64,000 nt of DNA from Aurelia coerulea (lineage: Eukaryota > Cnidaria > Scyphozoa > Semaeostomeae > Ulmaridae). The notes under the pieces are model-generated. The model saw only the letters and a list, made by a program, of their open reading frames with translations, was not told where the DNA came from and ran no database searches. The stretch covers positions 6,397,511 through 6,461,510 of the forward strand of contig CM076956.1 in assembly GCA_039566865.1 (NCBI GenBank). The letters run 5' to 3'. A program made the position numbers and the translations under genes. Below, in pieces: positions 24,111 to 38,919 of this stretch (positions within the stretch are counted from its first letter, which is position 1; each line of letters begins with the position of its first letter).

Positions 24111-27100
24111 AATTTCAACGAAACACTGTGTTTTGACCTCCTCTTTTTCTCGAAAGTGTACTATCATTTAGACCTAATTAAGCTGATGAGGTTTCAAATG
24201 TTTCAAAATATATGGCTCATTTTGACAAACTGCATCAAGCCAAGTTTCATATTCCATTCATTGACCATCAATTCATAACATTTCAACTACCAAATGTGTT
24301 TTGACCTCCTTTTATTCTCGAACATTTACTATCATTTAAACCTCATTAAGCTGATGAGGTTTCAAATGTTTCAAAATATATTGCTCATTTTGACGAACTG
24401 CATCAAGCCAAGTTTCATATTTCATTCATTGACCATCAATTCATAAAATTTCAACTAAACACTGTGTTTTGACCTCCTCTTTTTCTCGAAAATGTACTAT
24501 CATTTAGACCTCATTAAGCTGATGAGGTTTCAAATGTTTCAAAATATATGGCTCATTTTTGCGAACTGCATCAAGCCAAGTTTCATATTCCATTCATTGA
24601 CCATCAATTCATAAAATTTCAACTAAAAACTGTGTTTTGACCTCCTTTTATTCTCGAACATTTACTATCATTTAAACCTCATTAACCTGATGAGGTTTCA
24701 AATGTTTCAAAATATATGGCTCATTTTGACAAACTGCATCAAGCCAAGTTTCATATTCCATTCATTGACCATCAATTCATAAAATATCAACAACCAAATG
24801 TGTTTTGACCTCCTTTTATTCTCGAACATTTACTATCATTTAAACCTCATTAAGCTGATGAGGTTTCAAATGTTTCAAAATATATTGCTCATTTTGACGA
24901 ACTGCATCAAGCCAAGTTTCATATTTCATTCATTGACCATCAATTCATAAAATTTCAACTAAACACTGTGTTTTGACCTCCTCTTTTTCTCGAAAATGTA
25001 CTATCATTTAGACCTCATTAAGCTGATGAGGTTTCAAATGTTTCAAAATATATGGCTCATTTTTGCGAACTGCATCAAGCCAAGTTTCATATTCCATTCA
25101 TTGACCATCAATTCATAAAATTTCAACTAAAAACTGTGTTTTGACCTCCTTTTATTCTCGAACATTTACTATCATTTAAACCTCATTAACCTGATGAGGT
25201 TTCAAATGTTTCAAAATATATGGCTCATTTTGACGAACTGCATCAAGCCAAGTTTCATATTCCATTCATTGACCATCAATTCATAAAATTTCAACTACCA
25301 AATGTGTTTTGACCTCCTTTTATTCTCGAACATTTACTATCATTTAAACCTCATTAAGCTGATGAGGTTTCAAATGTTTCAAAATATATGGCTCATTTTG
25401 ACGAACTGCATCAAGCCAAGTTTCATATTCCATTCATTGACCATTAATTCATAAAATTTCAACTAAATACTGTTTTTTGACCTCCTTTTATTCTCGAAAA
25501 TGTACTATCATTTGAACCTCATTAAGCTGATGAGATTTCAAATGTTTCAAAATGTGTGGCTCATTTTGACGAACTGCATCAAGCCAAGTTTCATATTCCA
25601 TTTATTAACCATCAATTCATAAAATTTCAACTACCAAATGTGTTTTGACCTCCTTTTATTCTCGAACATTTACTATCATTTAAACCTCATTAACCTGATG
25701 AGGTTTCAAATGTTTCAAAATATATGGCTCATTTTGACGAACTGCATCAAGCCAAGTTTCATATTTCATTCATTGACCATCAATTCATAAAATTTCAACT
25801 AAACACTGTGTTTTGACCTCCTCTTTTTCTCGAAAATGTACTATCATTTAGACCTCATTAAGCTGATGAGGCTTCAAATGTTTCAAAATATATGGCTCAT
25901 TTTGGCGAACTGCATCAAGCCAAGTTTCATATTCCATTCATTGACCATCAATTCATCAAATATCAACAAAAAGCTGTGTTTTGACCTCCTTTTATTCTCG
26001 AACATTTACTATCATTTAAACCTCATTAAGCTGATGAGGTTTCAAATGTTTCAAAATATATGGCTCATTTTCACGAACTGCATCAAGCCAAGTTTCATAT
26101 TTCATTCATTGACCATCAATTCATAGAATTTCAACTAAACACTGTGTTTTGACCTCCTCTTTTTCTCGAAAATGTACTATCATTTAGACCTAATTAAGCT
26201 GATGAGGTTTCAAATGTTTCAAAATATATGGCTCATTTTGGCGAACTGCATCAAGCCAAGTTTCATATTCCATTCATTGACCATCAATTCATAAAATTTC
26301 AACTAAAAACTGTGTTTTGACCTCCTTTTATTCTCGAACATTTACTATCATTTAAACCTCATTAACCTGATGAGGTTTCAAATGTTTCAAAATATATGGC
26401 TCATTTTGACAAACTGCATCAAGCCAAGTTTCATATTCCATTCATTGACCATCAATTCATAAAATTTCAACTACCAAATGTGTTTTGACCTCCTTTTATT
26501 CTCGAACATTTACTATCATTTAAACCTCATTAAGCTGATGAGGTTTCAAATGTTTCAAAATATATTCCTCATTTTGACGAACTGCATCAAGCCAAGTTTC
26601 ATATTTCATTCATTGACCATCAATTCATAAAATTTCAACTAAACACTGTGTTTTGACGTTCTCTTTTTCTCGAAAATGTACTATCATTTAGACCTCATTA
26701 AGCTGATGAGGTTTCAAATGTTTCAAAATATATGGGTCATTTTGGCGAACTGCATCAAGCCAAGTTTCATATTCCATTCATTGACCATCAATTCATAAAA
26801 TTTCAACTAAAAACTGTGTTTTGACCTCCTTTTATTCTCGAACATTTACTATCATTTAAACCTCATTAAGCTGATGAGGTTTCAAATGTTTCAAAATATA
26901 TGGCTCATTTTGACGAACTGCATCAAGCCAAGTTTCATATTCCATTCATTTACCATTGATTCATAAAATTTCAACTAAAGACTGTATTTTGACCTCCTTT
27001 TATTCTCGAAAATGTACTATCATTTGAACCTCATTAACCTGATGAGGTTTCAAATGTTTCAAAATATGTGGCTCATTTTGACGAACTGCATCAAGCCAAG

Positions 27101-29201
27101 TTTCATATTCCATTCATTGACCAACAATTCATCAATTATCAACAAAAAGCTGTGTTTTGACCTCCTTTTATTCTCGAACATTTACTATCATTTAAACCTC
27201 ATTAAGCTGATGAGGTTTCAAATGTTTCAAAATATATGGCTCATTTTGACGAACTGCATCAAGCCAAGTTTCATATTTCATTCATTGACCATCAATTCAT
27301 AAAATTTCAACGAAACACTGTGTTTTGACCTCCTCTTTTTCTCGAAAGTGTACTATCATTTAGACCTAATTAAGCTGATGAGGTTTCAAATGTTTCAAAA
27401 TATATGGCTGATTTTGGCGAACTGCATCAAGCCAAGTTTCATATTCCATTCATTGACCATCAATTCATAAAATTTCAACTAAAAACTGTGTTTTGACCTC
27501 CTTTTATTCTCGAACATTTACTATCATTTAAACCTCATTAACCTGATGAGGTTTCAAATGTTTCAAAATATATGGCTCATTTTGACGAACTGCATCAAGC
27601 CAAGTTTCATATTCCATTCATTGACCATCAATTCATAACATTTCAACTACCAAATGTGTTTTGACCTCCTTTTATTCTCGAACATTTACTATCATTTAAA
27701 CCTCATTAAGCTGATGAGGTTTCAAATGTTTCAAAATATATTGCTCATTTTGACGAACTGCATCAAGCCAAGTTTCATATTTCATTCATTGACCATCAAT
27801 TCATAAAATTTCAACTAAACACTGTGTTTTGACCTCCTCTTTTTCTCGAAAATGTACTATCATTTAGACCTCATTAAGCTGATGAGGTTTCAAATGTTTC
27901 AAAATATATGGCTCATTTTTGCGAACTGCATCAAGCCAAGTTTCATATTCCATTCATTGACCATCAATTCATAAAATTTCAACTAAAAACTGTGTTTTGA
28001 CCTCCTTTTATTCTCGAACATTTACTATGATTTAAACCTCATTAACCTGATGAGGTTTCAAATGTTTCAAAATATATGGCTCATTTTGACAAACTGCATC
28101 AAGCCAAGTTTCATATTCCATTCATTGACCATCAATTCATAAAATTTCAACTACCAAATGTGTTTTGACCTCCTTTTATTCTCGAACATTTACTATCATT
28201 TAAACCTCATTAAGCTGATGAGGTTTCAAATGTTTCAAAATATATGGCTCATTTTGACGAACTGCATCAAGCCAAGTTTCATATTCCATTCATTGACCAT
28301 TAATTCATAAAATTTCAACTAAATACTGTTTTTTGACCTCCTTTTATTCTTGAAAATGTACTATCATTTGAACCTCATTAAGCTGATGAGGTTTCAAATG
28401 TTTCAAAATGTGTGGCTCATTTTGACGAACTGCATCAAGCCAAGTTTCATATTCCATTCATTAACCATCAATTCATAATATTTCAACTACCAAATGTGTT
28501 TTGACCTCCTTTTATTCTCGAACATTTACTATCATTTAAACCTCATTAACCTGATGAGGTTTCAAATGTTTCAAAATATATGGCTCATTTTGACGAACTG
28601 CATCAAGCCAAGTTTCATATTTCAATCATTGACCATCAATTCATAAAATTTCAACTAAACACTGTGTTTTGACCTCCTCTTTTTCTCGAAAATGTACTAT
28701 CATTTAGACCTCATTAAGCTGATGAGGTTTCAAATGTTTCAAAATGTGTGGCTCATTTTGACGAACTGCATCAAGCCAAGTTTCATATTCCATTCATTAA
28801 CCATCAATTCATAATATTTCAACTACCAAATGTGTTTTGACCTCCTTTTATTCTCGAACATTTACTATCATTTAAACCTCATTAACCTGATGAGGTTTCA
28901 AATGTTTCAAAATATATGGCTCATTTTGACGAACTGCATCAAGCCAAGTTTCATATTTCATTTATTGACCATCAATTCATAAAATTTCAACTACCAAATG
29001 TGTTTGGACCTCCTTTTATTCTCGAACATTTACTATCATTTAAACCTCATTAAGCTGATGAGGTTTCAAATGTTTCAAAATATATGGCTCATTTTGACGA
29101 ACTGCATCAAGCCAAGTTTCATATTCCATTCATTGACCATTAATTCATAAAATTTCAACTAAATACTGTTTTTTGACCTCCTTTTATTCTCGAAAATGTA
29201 C

Positions 29202-29203
29202 TA
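29202..29203. other. Intact (empty) paralogue of the transposon insertion site
   Basis: The TA here lies in the same setting as the element at 18232-19116. It is preceded by the unusual AAATACTGTTTTTTGACC unit and by CGAAAATGTAC, and followed by TCATTTGAACCTCATTC with the rare 4-bp expansion CATTCATTAACC. Both flanks match: left 18231 to 29203 (+10972), right 19118 to 29203 (+10085). It shows the pre-insertion sequence directly and confirms the TA duplication and the element ends. Confidence 0.88.
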
Positions 29204-32200
29204 TCATTTGAACCTCATTCATTAACCTGATGAGGTTTCAAATGTTTCAAAATATGTGGCTCATTTTGACGAACTGCATCAAGCCAAGTTTCATATTCCA
29301 TTCATTGACCATCAATTCATCAAATATCAACAAAAAGCTGTGTTTTGACCTCCTTTTATTCTCGAAAATGTACTATCATTTAAACCTCATTAAGCTGATG
29401 AGGTTTCAAATGTTTCAAAATATATGGCTCATTTTGACGAACTGCATCAAGCCAAGTTTCATATTCCATTCACTGACCATCAATTCATAAAATTTCAACT
29501 AAAAACTGTGTTTTGACCTCCTCTTTTTCTCGAAAATGTACTATCATTTAAACCTCATTAAGCTGATGAGGTTTCAAATGTTTCAAAATATATGGCTCAT
29601 TTTTGACGAATTGCATCAAGCCAAGTTTCATATTCCATTCATTGACCATCAATTCATAAAATTTCAACTAAACACTGTGTATTGACCTCCTCTTTTTCTC
29701 GAAAATGTACTATCATTTAGACCTCATTAAGCTGATGAGGTTTCAAATGTTTCAAAATATATGGCTCATTTTGGCGAACTGCATCAAGCCAAGTTTCATA
29801 TTCCATTCATTGACCATCAATTCATCAAATATCAGCAAAAAGCTGTGTTTTGACCTCCTTTTATTCTCGAACATTTACTATTATTTAAACCTCATTAAGC
29901 TGATGAGGTTTCAAATGTTTCAAAATATATGGCTCATTTTCACGAACTGCATCAAGCCAAGTTTCATATTTCATTCATTGACCATCAATTCATAAAATTT
30001 CAACTAAACACTGTGTTTTGACCTCCTCTTTTTCTCGAAAATGTACTATCATTTAGACCTAATTAAGCTGATGAGGTTTCAAATGTTTCAAAATATATGG
30101 CTCATTTTGGCGAACTGCATCAAGCCAAGTTTCATATTCCATTCATTGACCATCAATTCATAAAATTTCAACTAAAAACTGTGTTTTGACCTCCTTTTAT
30201 TCTCGAACATTTACTATCATTTAAACCTCATTAACGTGATGAGGTTTCAAATGTTTCAAAATATATGGCTCATTTTGACAAACTGCATCAAGCCAAGTTT
30301 CATATTCCATTCATTGACCATCAATTCATAAAATTTCAACTACCAAATGTGTTTTGACCTCCTTTTATTCTCGAACATTTACTATCATTTAAACCTCATT
30401 AAGCTGATGAGGTTTCAAATGTTTCAAAATATATTCCTCATTTTGACGAACTGCATCAAGCCAAGTTTCATATTTCATTCATTGACCATCAATTCATAAA
30501 ATTTCAACTAAACACTGTGTTTTGACGTCCTCTTTTTCTCGAAAATGTACTATCATTTAGACCTCATTAAGCTGATGAGGTTTCAAATGTTTCAAAATAT
30601 ATGGCTCATTTTGGCGAACTGCATCAAGCCAAGTTTCATATTCCATTCATTGACCATCAATTCATAAAATTTCAACTAAAAACTGTGTTTTGACCTCCTT
30701 TTATTCTCGAACATTTACTATCATTTAAACCTCATTAACCTGATGAGGTTTCAAATGTTTCAAAATATATCGCTTATTTTGACAAACTGCATCAAGCCAA
30801 GTTTCATATTCCATTCATTGACCATCAATTCATAAAATTTCAACTACCAAATGTGTTTTGACCTCCTTTTATTCTCGAACATTTACTATCATTTAAACCT
30901 CATTAAGCTGATGAGGTTTCAAATGTTTCAAAATATATGGCTCATTTTGACGAACTGCATCAAGCCAAGATTCATATTCCATTCATTGACCATTAATTCA
31001 TAAAATTTCAACTAAATACTGTTTTTTGACCTCCTTTTATTCTCGAAAATGTACTATCATTTTAACCTCATTAACCTGATGAGGTTTCAAATGTTTCAAA
31101 ATATATGGCTCATTTTGACGAACTGCATCAAGCCAAGTTTCATATTCCATTCATTGACCATCAATTCATCAAATATCAACAAAAAGCTGTGTTTTGACCT
31201 CCTTTTATTCTCGAACATTTACTATCATTTAAACCTCATTAAGCTGATGAGGTTTCAAATGTTTCAAAATATATGGCTCATTTTGACGAACTGCATCAAG
31301 CCAAGTTTCATATTTCATTCATTGACCATCAATTCATAAAATTTCAACTAAACACTGTGTTTTGACCTCCTCTTTTTCTCGAAAGTGTACTATCATTTAG
31401 ACCTAATTAAGCTGATGAGGTTTCAAATGTTTCAAAATATATGGCTCATTTTGGCGAACTGCATCAAGCCAAGTTTCATATTCCATTCATTGACCATCAA
31501 TTCATAAAATTTCAACTAAAAACTGTGTTTTGACCTCCTTTTATTCTCGAACATTTACTATCATTTAAACCTCATTAACCTGATGAGGTTTCAAATGTTT
31601 CAAAATATATGGCTCATTTTGACAAACTGCATCAAGCCAAGTTTCATATTCCATTCATTGACCATCAATTCATAAAATTTCAACTACCAAATGTGTTTTG
31701 ACCTCCTTTTATTCTCGAACATTTACTATCATTTAAAGCTCATTAAGCTGATGAGGTTTCAAATGTTTCAAAATATATTGCTCATTTTGACGAACTGCAT
31801 CAAGCCAAGTTTCATATTTCATTCATTGACCATCAATTCATAAAATTTCAACTAAACACTGTGTTTTGACCTCCTCTTTTTCTCGAAAATGTACTATCAT
31901 TTAGACCTCATTAAGCTGATGAGGTTTCAAAGTTTCAAAATATATGGCTCATTTTGGCGAACTGCATCAAGCCAAGTTTCATATTCCATTCACTGACCAT
32001 CAATTCATAAAATTTCAACTAAAAACTTCGTTTTGACCTCCTGTTATTCTCGAACATTTACTATCATTTAAACCTCATTAACCTGATGAGGTTTCAAATG
32101 TTTCAAAATATATGGCTCATTTTGACAAACTGCATCAAGCCAAGTTTCATATTCCATTCATTGACCATCAATTCATAAAATTTCAACTAAAAACTGTGTT

Positions 32201-34267
32201 TTGACCTCCTTTTATTCCGTAAAATGTACTATCATTTAAACCTCATTAACCTGATGAGGTTTCAAATGTTTCAAAATATATGGCTCATTTTGACAAACTG
32301 CATCATGCCAAGTTTCATATTCCATTTATTGACCATCAATTCATTAAATTTCAACTACAAAATGTGTTTTGACCTCATTTTATTCTCGAACATTTACTAT
32401 CATTTAAACCTCATTAACCTGATGAGGTTTCAAATGTTTCAAAATATATGGCTCATTTTGACGAACTGCATCAAGCCAAGTTTCATATTTCATTCATTGA
32501 CCATCAATTTATAAAATTTCAACTAAAAACTGTGTTTTGACCTCCTCTTTTTCTCGAAGATGTACTATCATTTACACCTCATTAAGCTGATGAGGTTTCA
32601 AATGTTTCAAAATATATGGCTCATTTTGGCGAACTGCATCAAGCCAAGTTTCATATTCCATTCATTGACCATCAATTCATAAAATTTCAACTAAAAACTG
32701 TGTTTTGACCTCCTTTTATTCTCGAACATTTACTATCATTTAAACCTCATTAACCTGATGAGGTTTCAAATGTTTCAAAATATATGGCTCATTTTGACAA
32801 ACTGCATCATGCCAAGTTTCATATTCCATTGATTGACCATCAATTCATTAAATTTCAACTACAAAATGTGTTTTGACCTCCTCTTTTTCTCGAAAATGTA
32901 CAATCATTTAAACCTCATTAAGCTGATGAGGTTTCAAATGTTTTAAAATATATGGCTCATTTTGACGAATTGCATCAAGCCAAGTTTCATATTCCATTCA
33001 TTGACCATCAATTCATAAAATTTCAACTAAAAACTGTGTTTTCACCTCCTTTTATTCCGTAAAATGTACCATCATTTAAACCTCATTAACCTGATGAGGT
33101 TTCAAATGTTTCAAAATATATGGCTCATTTTGACGAACTGCATCAAGCCAAGTTTCATATTTCATTCATTGACCATCAATTCATAAAATTTCAACAAAAA
33201 ACTGTGTTTTGACCTCCTCTTTTTCTCGAAAATGTACTATCATTTAGACCTCATTAAGCTGATGAGGTTTCAAATGTTTCAAAATATATGGCTCATTTTG
33301 ACGAACTGCATCAAGCCAAGTTTCATATTCCATTCATTAACCATCAATTCATAAAATTTCAACTAAAAACTGTGTTTTGACCTCCTCTTTTTCTCGAAAA
33401 TGTACTATCATTTAAACCTCATTAAGCTGATGAGGTTTCAAATGTTTCAAAATATATGGCTCATTTTGGCGAACTGCATCAAGCCAAGTTTCATATTCCA
33501 TTCATTGACCATCAATTCATAAAATTTCAACTAAACACTGTGTTTTGACCTCCTCTTTTTCTCGAAAATGTACTATCATTTAGACCTCATTAAGCTGATG
33601 AGGTTTCAAATGTTTCAAAATATATGGCTCATTTTGACGAACTGCATCAAGCCAAGTTTCATATTCCATTCATTAACCATCAATTCATAAAATTTCAACT
33701 AAAAACTGTGTTTTGACCTCCTCTTTTTCTCGAAAATGTACTATCATTTAAACCTCATTAAGCTGATGAGGTTTCAAATGTTTCAAAATATATGGCTCAT
33801 TTTGACGAACTGCATCAAGCCAAGTTTCATATTCCATTCATTGACCATCAATTCATAAAATTTCAACTAAAAACTGTGTTTTTACCTCCTTTTATTCTCG
33901 AAAATGTACTATCATTTGAACCTCATTAACCTGATGAGGTTTCAAATGTTTCAAAATATGTGGCTCATTTTGACGAACTGCATCAAGCCAAGTTTCATAT
34001 TCCATTCATTAACCATCAATTCATAAAATTTCAACTAAAAAACTGTGTTTTGACCTCCTCATTTTCTCGAAAATGTACTATCATTTAAACCTCATTAAGC
34101 TGATGAGGTTTCAAATGTTTCAAAATATATGGCTCATTTTGACGAACTGCATCAAGCCAAGATTCATATTCCATTCACTGACCATCAATTCATAAAATTT
34201 CAACTAAAAACTGTGTTTTGACCTCCTCTTTTTCTCGAAAATGTACTATCATTTAAACCTCATTAAG

Positions 34268-35947
34268 CTGATGAGGTTTCAAATGTTTCAAAATATATGG
34301 CTCATTTTGACGAATTGCATCCAGCCAAGTTTCATATTCCATTCATTGACCATCAATTCATAAAATATCAACAAGAAGCTGTGTTTTGACCTCCTCTTAT
34401 TCTCGAACATTTACTATCATTTAAACCTCATTAAGCTGATGAGGTTTCAAATGTTTCAAAACATATGGCTCATTTTGACGAACTGCATCAAGCCAAGTTT
34501 CATATTTCATTCATTGACCATCAATTCATAAAATTTCAACTAAACACTGTGTTTTGACCTCCTCTTTTTCTCGAAAATGTACTATCATTTCGACCTCATT
34601 AAGCTGATGAGGTTTCAAATGTTTCAAAATATATGGCTCATTTTGGCGAACTGCATCAAGCCAAGTTTCATATTCCATTCATTGACCATCAATTCATAAA
34701 ATTTCAACTAAAAACTGTGTTTTGACCTCCTTTTATTCTCGAACATTTACTATCATTTAAACCTCATTAACCTGATGAGGTTTCAAATGTTTCAAAATAT
34801 ATGGCTCATTTTGACAAACTGCATCAAGCCAACTTTCATATATCATTCATTGACCATCAATTCATAAAATTTCAACTACAAAATGTGTTTTGACCTCCTT
34901 TTATTCTCGAAAATGTACTATCATTTAAACCTCATTAACCTGATGAGGTTTCAAATGTTTCAAAATATATGGCTCATTTTGACGAACTGCATCAAGCCAA
35001 GTTTCATATTCCATTCATTGACCATTAATTCATAAAATTTCAACTAAAAACTGTTTTTTGACCTCCTTTTATTCTCGAAAATGTACTATCATTTGAACCT
35101 CATTAACCTGATGAGGTTTCAAATGTTTCAAAATATGTGGCTCATTTTGACGAACTGCATCAAGCCAAGTTTCATCTTCCATTCATTAACCATCAATTCA
35201 AAAAGTTTCAACTAAAAACTGTGTTTTGACCTCCTCATTTTCTCGAAAATGTACTATCATTTAAACCTCATTAAGCTGATGAGGTTTCAAATGTTTCAAA
35301 ATATATGGCTCATTTTGACGAACTGCATCAAGCCAAGTTTCATATTCCATTCATTGACCATTAATTCATAAAATTTCAACTAAATACTGTTTTTTGACCT
35401 CCTTTTATTCTCGAAAATGTACTATCATTTGAACCTCATTAACCTGATGAGGTTTCAAATGTTTCAAAATATGTGGCTCATTTTGACGAACTGCATCAAG
35501 CCAAGTTTCATATTCCATTCATTAACCATCAAATCAAAAAGGTTCAACTAAAAACTGTGTTTTGACCTCCTCATTTTCTCGAAAATGTACTATCATTTAA
35601 ACCTCATTAAGCTGATGAGGTTTCAAATGTTTCAAAATATATGGCTCATTTTGACGAACTGCATCAAGCCAAGTTTCATATTCCATTCACTGACCATCAA
35701 TTCATAAAATTTCAACTAAAAACTGTGTTTTGACCTCCTTTTATTCTCGAACCTTTACTATCATTTAAACCTCATTAACCTGATGAGGTTTCAAATGTTT
35801 CAAAATATATGGCTCATTTTGACGAACTGCATCATGCCAAGTTTCATATTCCATTCATTGACCATCATTTCATAAAATTTCAACTAAAAAATGTGTTTTG
35901 ACCTCCTTTTATTCTCGAACATTTACTATCATTTAAACCTCATTAAC
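34268..35947 (+). repeat. 10-unit (1680-bp) higher-order repeat, copy 1
   Basis: Matches the next 1680 bp position for position. GCATCCAGCC near 34317 and 35997, AACTTTCATATATC near 34832 and 36512, TTTCATCTTCC near 35170 and 36850, CAAATCAAAAAGG near 35529 and 37209, and GAACCTTTACT near 35750 and 37430 are shared. The match breaks upstream of about 34267. Confidence 0.87.
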
Positions 35948-37627
35948 CTGATGAGGTTTCAAATGTTTCAAAATATATGGCTCATTTTGACGAATTGCAT
36001 CCAGCCAAGTTTCATATTCCATTCATTGACCATCAATTCATAAAATATCAACAAAAAACTGTGTTTTGACCTCCTTTTATTCTCGAACATTTACTATCAT
36101 TTAAACCTCATTAAGCTGATGAGGTTTCAAATGTTTCAAAATATATGGCTCATTTTGACGAACTGCATCAAGCCAAGTTTCATATTTCATTCATTGACCA
36201 TCAATTCATAAAATTTCAACTAAAAACTGTGTTTTGACCTCCTCTTTTTCTCGAAAATGTACTATCATTTAGACCTCATTAAGCTGATGAGGTTTCAAAT
36301 GCTTCAAAATATATGGCTCATTTTGGCGAACTGAATCAAGCCAAGTTTCATATTCCATTCATTGACCATCAATTCATAAAATTTCAACTAAAAACTGTGT
36401 TTTGACCTCCTTTTATTCTCGAACATTTACTATCATTTAAACCTCATTAACCTGATGAGGTTTCAAATGTTTCAAAATATATGGCTCATTTTGACAAACT
36501 GCATCAAGCCAACTTTCATATATCATTCATTGACCATCAATTCATAAAATTTCAACTACAAAATGTGTTTTGACCTCCTTTTATTCTCGAAAATGTACTA
36601 TCATTTAAACCTCATTAACCTGATGAGGTTTCAAATGTTTCAAAATATATGGCTCATTTTGACGAACTGCATCAAGCCAAGTTTCATATTCCATTCATTG
36701 ACCATTAATTCATAAAATTTCAACTAAAAACTGTTTTTTGACCTCCTTTTATTCTCGAAAATGTACTATCATTTGAACCTCATTAACCTGATGAGGTTTC
36801 AAATGTTTCAAAATATGTGGCTCATTTTGACGAGCTGCATCAAGCCAAGTTTCATCTTCCATTCATTAACCATCAATTCAAAAAGTTTCAACTAAAAACT
36901 GTGTTTTGACCTCCTCATTTTCTCGAAAATGTACTATCATTTAAACCTCATTAAGCTGATGAGGTTTCAAATGTTTCAAAATATATGGCTCATTTTGACG
37001 AACTGCATCAAGCCAAGTTTCATATTCCATTCATTGACCATTAATTCATAAAATTTCAACTAAATACTGTTTTTTGACCTCCTTTTATTCTCGAAAATGT
37101 ACTATCATTTGAACCTCATTAACCTGATGAGGTTTCAAATGTTTCAAAATATGTGGCTCATTTTGACGAACTGCATCAAGCCAAGTTTCATATTCCATTC
37201 ATTAACCATCAAATCAAAAAGGTTCAACTAAAAACTGTGTTTTGACCTCCTCATTTTCTCGAAAATGTACTATCATTTAAACCTCATTAAGCTGATGAGG
37301 TTTCAAATGTTTCAAAATATATGGCTCATTTTGACGAACTGCATCAAGCCAAGTTTCATATTCCATTCACTGACCATCAATTCATAAAATTTCAACTGAA
37401 AACTGTGTTTTGACCTCCTTTTATTCTCGAACCTTTACTATCATTTAAACCTCATTAACCTGATGAGGTTTCAAATGTTTCAAAATATATGGCTCATTTT
37501 GTCAAACTGCATCATGCCAAGTTTCATATTCCATTCATTGACCATCAATTCATAAAATTTCAACTAAAAAATGTGTTTTGACCTCCTTTTATTCTCGAAC
37601 ATTTACTATCATTTAAACCTCATTAAC
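35948..37627 (+). repeat. 10-unit (1680-bp) higher-order repeat, copy 2
   Basis: Direct tandem partner of 34268-35947. Private changes include GACGAGCTGC near 36830, TGAATCAAGCC near 36331 and CAACTGAAAAC near 37391. It ends near the odd unit with GATGCGG and AAATTATTC at about 37630. Confidence 0.87.
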
Positions 37628-38919
37628 CTGATGCGGTTTCAAATTATTCAAAATATATGGCTCATTTTGACGAACTGCATCAAGCCAAGTTTCATATTCA
37701 ATTCATTGACCATTCATTCATAAAATTTCAACTAAATACTGTGTTTTGAACTCCTTTTATTCTCGAAAATGTACTATCATTTAAACCTCATTAACCTGAT
37801 GAGGTTTCAAATGTTTCAAAATATATGGCTCATTTTGACGAACTGCATCAAGCCAAGTTTCATATTCCATTCATTGACCATCAATTCATAAAATTTAACT
37901 AAAAACTGTGTTTTGACCTCCTTTTATTCTCGAAAATGTACTATCATTTGAACCTCATTAACCTGATGAGGTTTCAAATGTTTCAAAATATATGGCTCAT
38001 TTTGACGAACTGCATCAAGCCAAGTTTCATATTCCATTCATTGACCATCAATTCATAAAATATCAACAACAAAATGTGTTTTGACCTCCTTTTATTCTCG
38101 AACATTTACTATCATTTAAACCTCATTAAGCTGATGAGGTTTCAAATGTTTCAAAATATATGGCTCATTTTGACGAACTGCATCAAGCCAAGTTTCATAT
38201 TCCATTCATTGACCATCAATTCATAAAATTTCAACTAAAAAATGTGTTTTGACCTCCTTTTATTCTCGAACATTTACTATCATTTAAACCTCATTAACCT
38301 GATGAGGTTTCAAATGTTTCAAAATATATGGCTCATTTTGACGAACTGCATCAAGCCAAGTTTCATATTCCATTCATTGACCATCAATTCATAAAATTTC
38401 AACTAAAAACTGTGTTTTGACCTCCTTTTATTCTCGAACATTTACTATCATTTAAACCTCATTAAGCTGATGAGGTTTCAAATGTTTCAAAATATATGGC
38501 TCATTTTGACGAACTGCATCAAGCCAAATTTCATATTCCATTCATTGACCATCAATTCATAAAGTTTCAACTAAAAACTGTGCTTTGACCTCCTTTTATT
38601 CTCGAACATTTACTATCATTTAAACCTCATTAACCTGATGAGGTTTCAAATGTTTCAAAATATATGGCTCATTTTGACAAACTGCATTATGCCAAGTTTC
38701 ATATTCCATTCATTGACCATCAATTCATAAAATTTCAACTAAAGAATGTATTTTGACCTCCTTTTATTCTCGAACATTTACTATCATTTAAACCTCATTA
38801 ACCTGATGAGGTTTCAAATGTTTCAAAATATATGGCTCATTTTGACGAACTGCATCAAGCCAAGTTTCATATTCCATTCATTGACCATTAATTCATAAAA
38901 TTTCAACTAAAAACTGTGT

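Larger units (their letters stand above)
19117..32215 (+). repeat. 168-bp satellite array, segment 2 ('CTACCAAATG' subfamilies)
   Basis: About 78 units in the same direction as segment 1. Copies with CAACTACCAAATGTG in place of CAACTAAAAACTGTG are frequent here; they first appear near 11803 and last near 31684. Other local variants are TATATTCCTC, TATATTGCTC, TTTTTGCGAACTG, TTTTCACGAACTG and TATGTGGCTC with CCAACAATTCATC. Register changes are few: +4 at about 19130 and 29216 (CATTCATTAACC), +1 at about 20568 and 29602, and -1 at about 31931. There is no gene in the segment. Confidence 0.95.
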
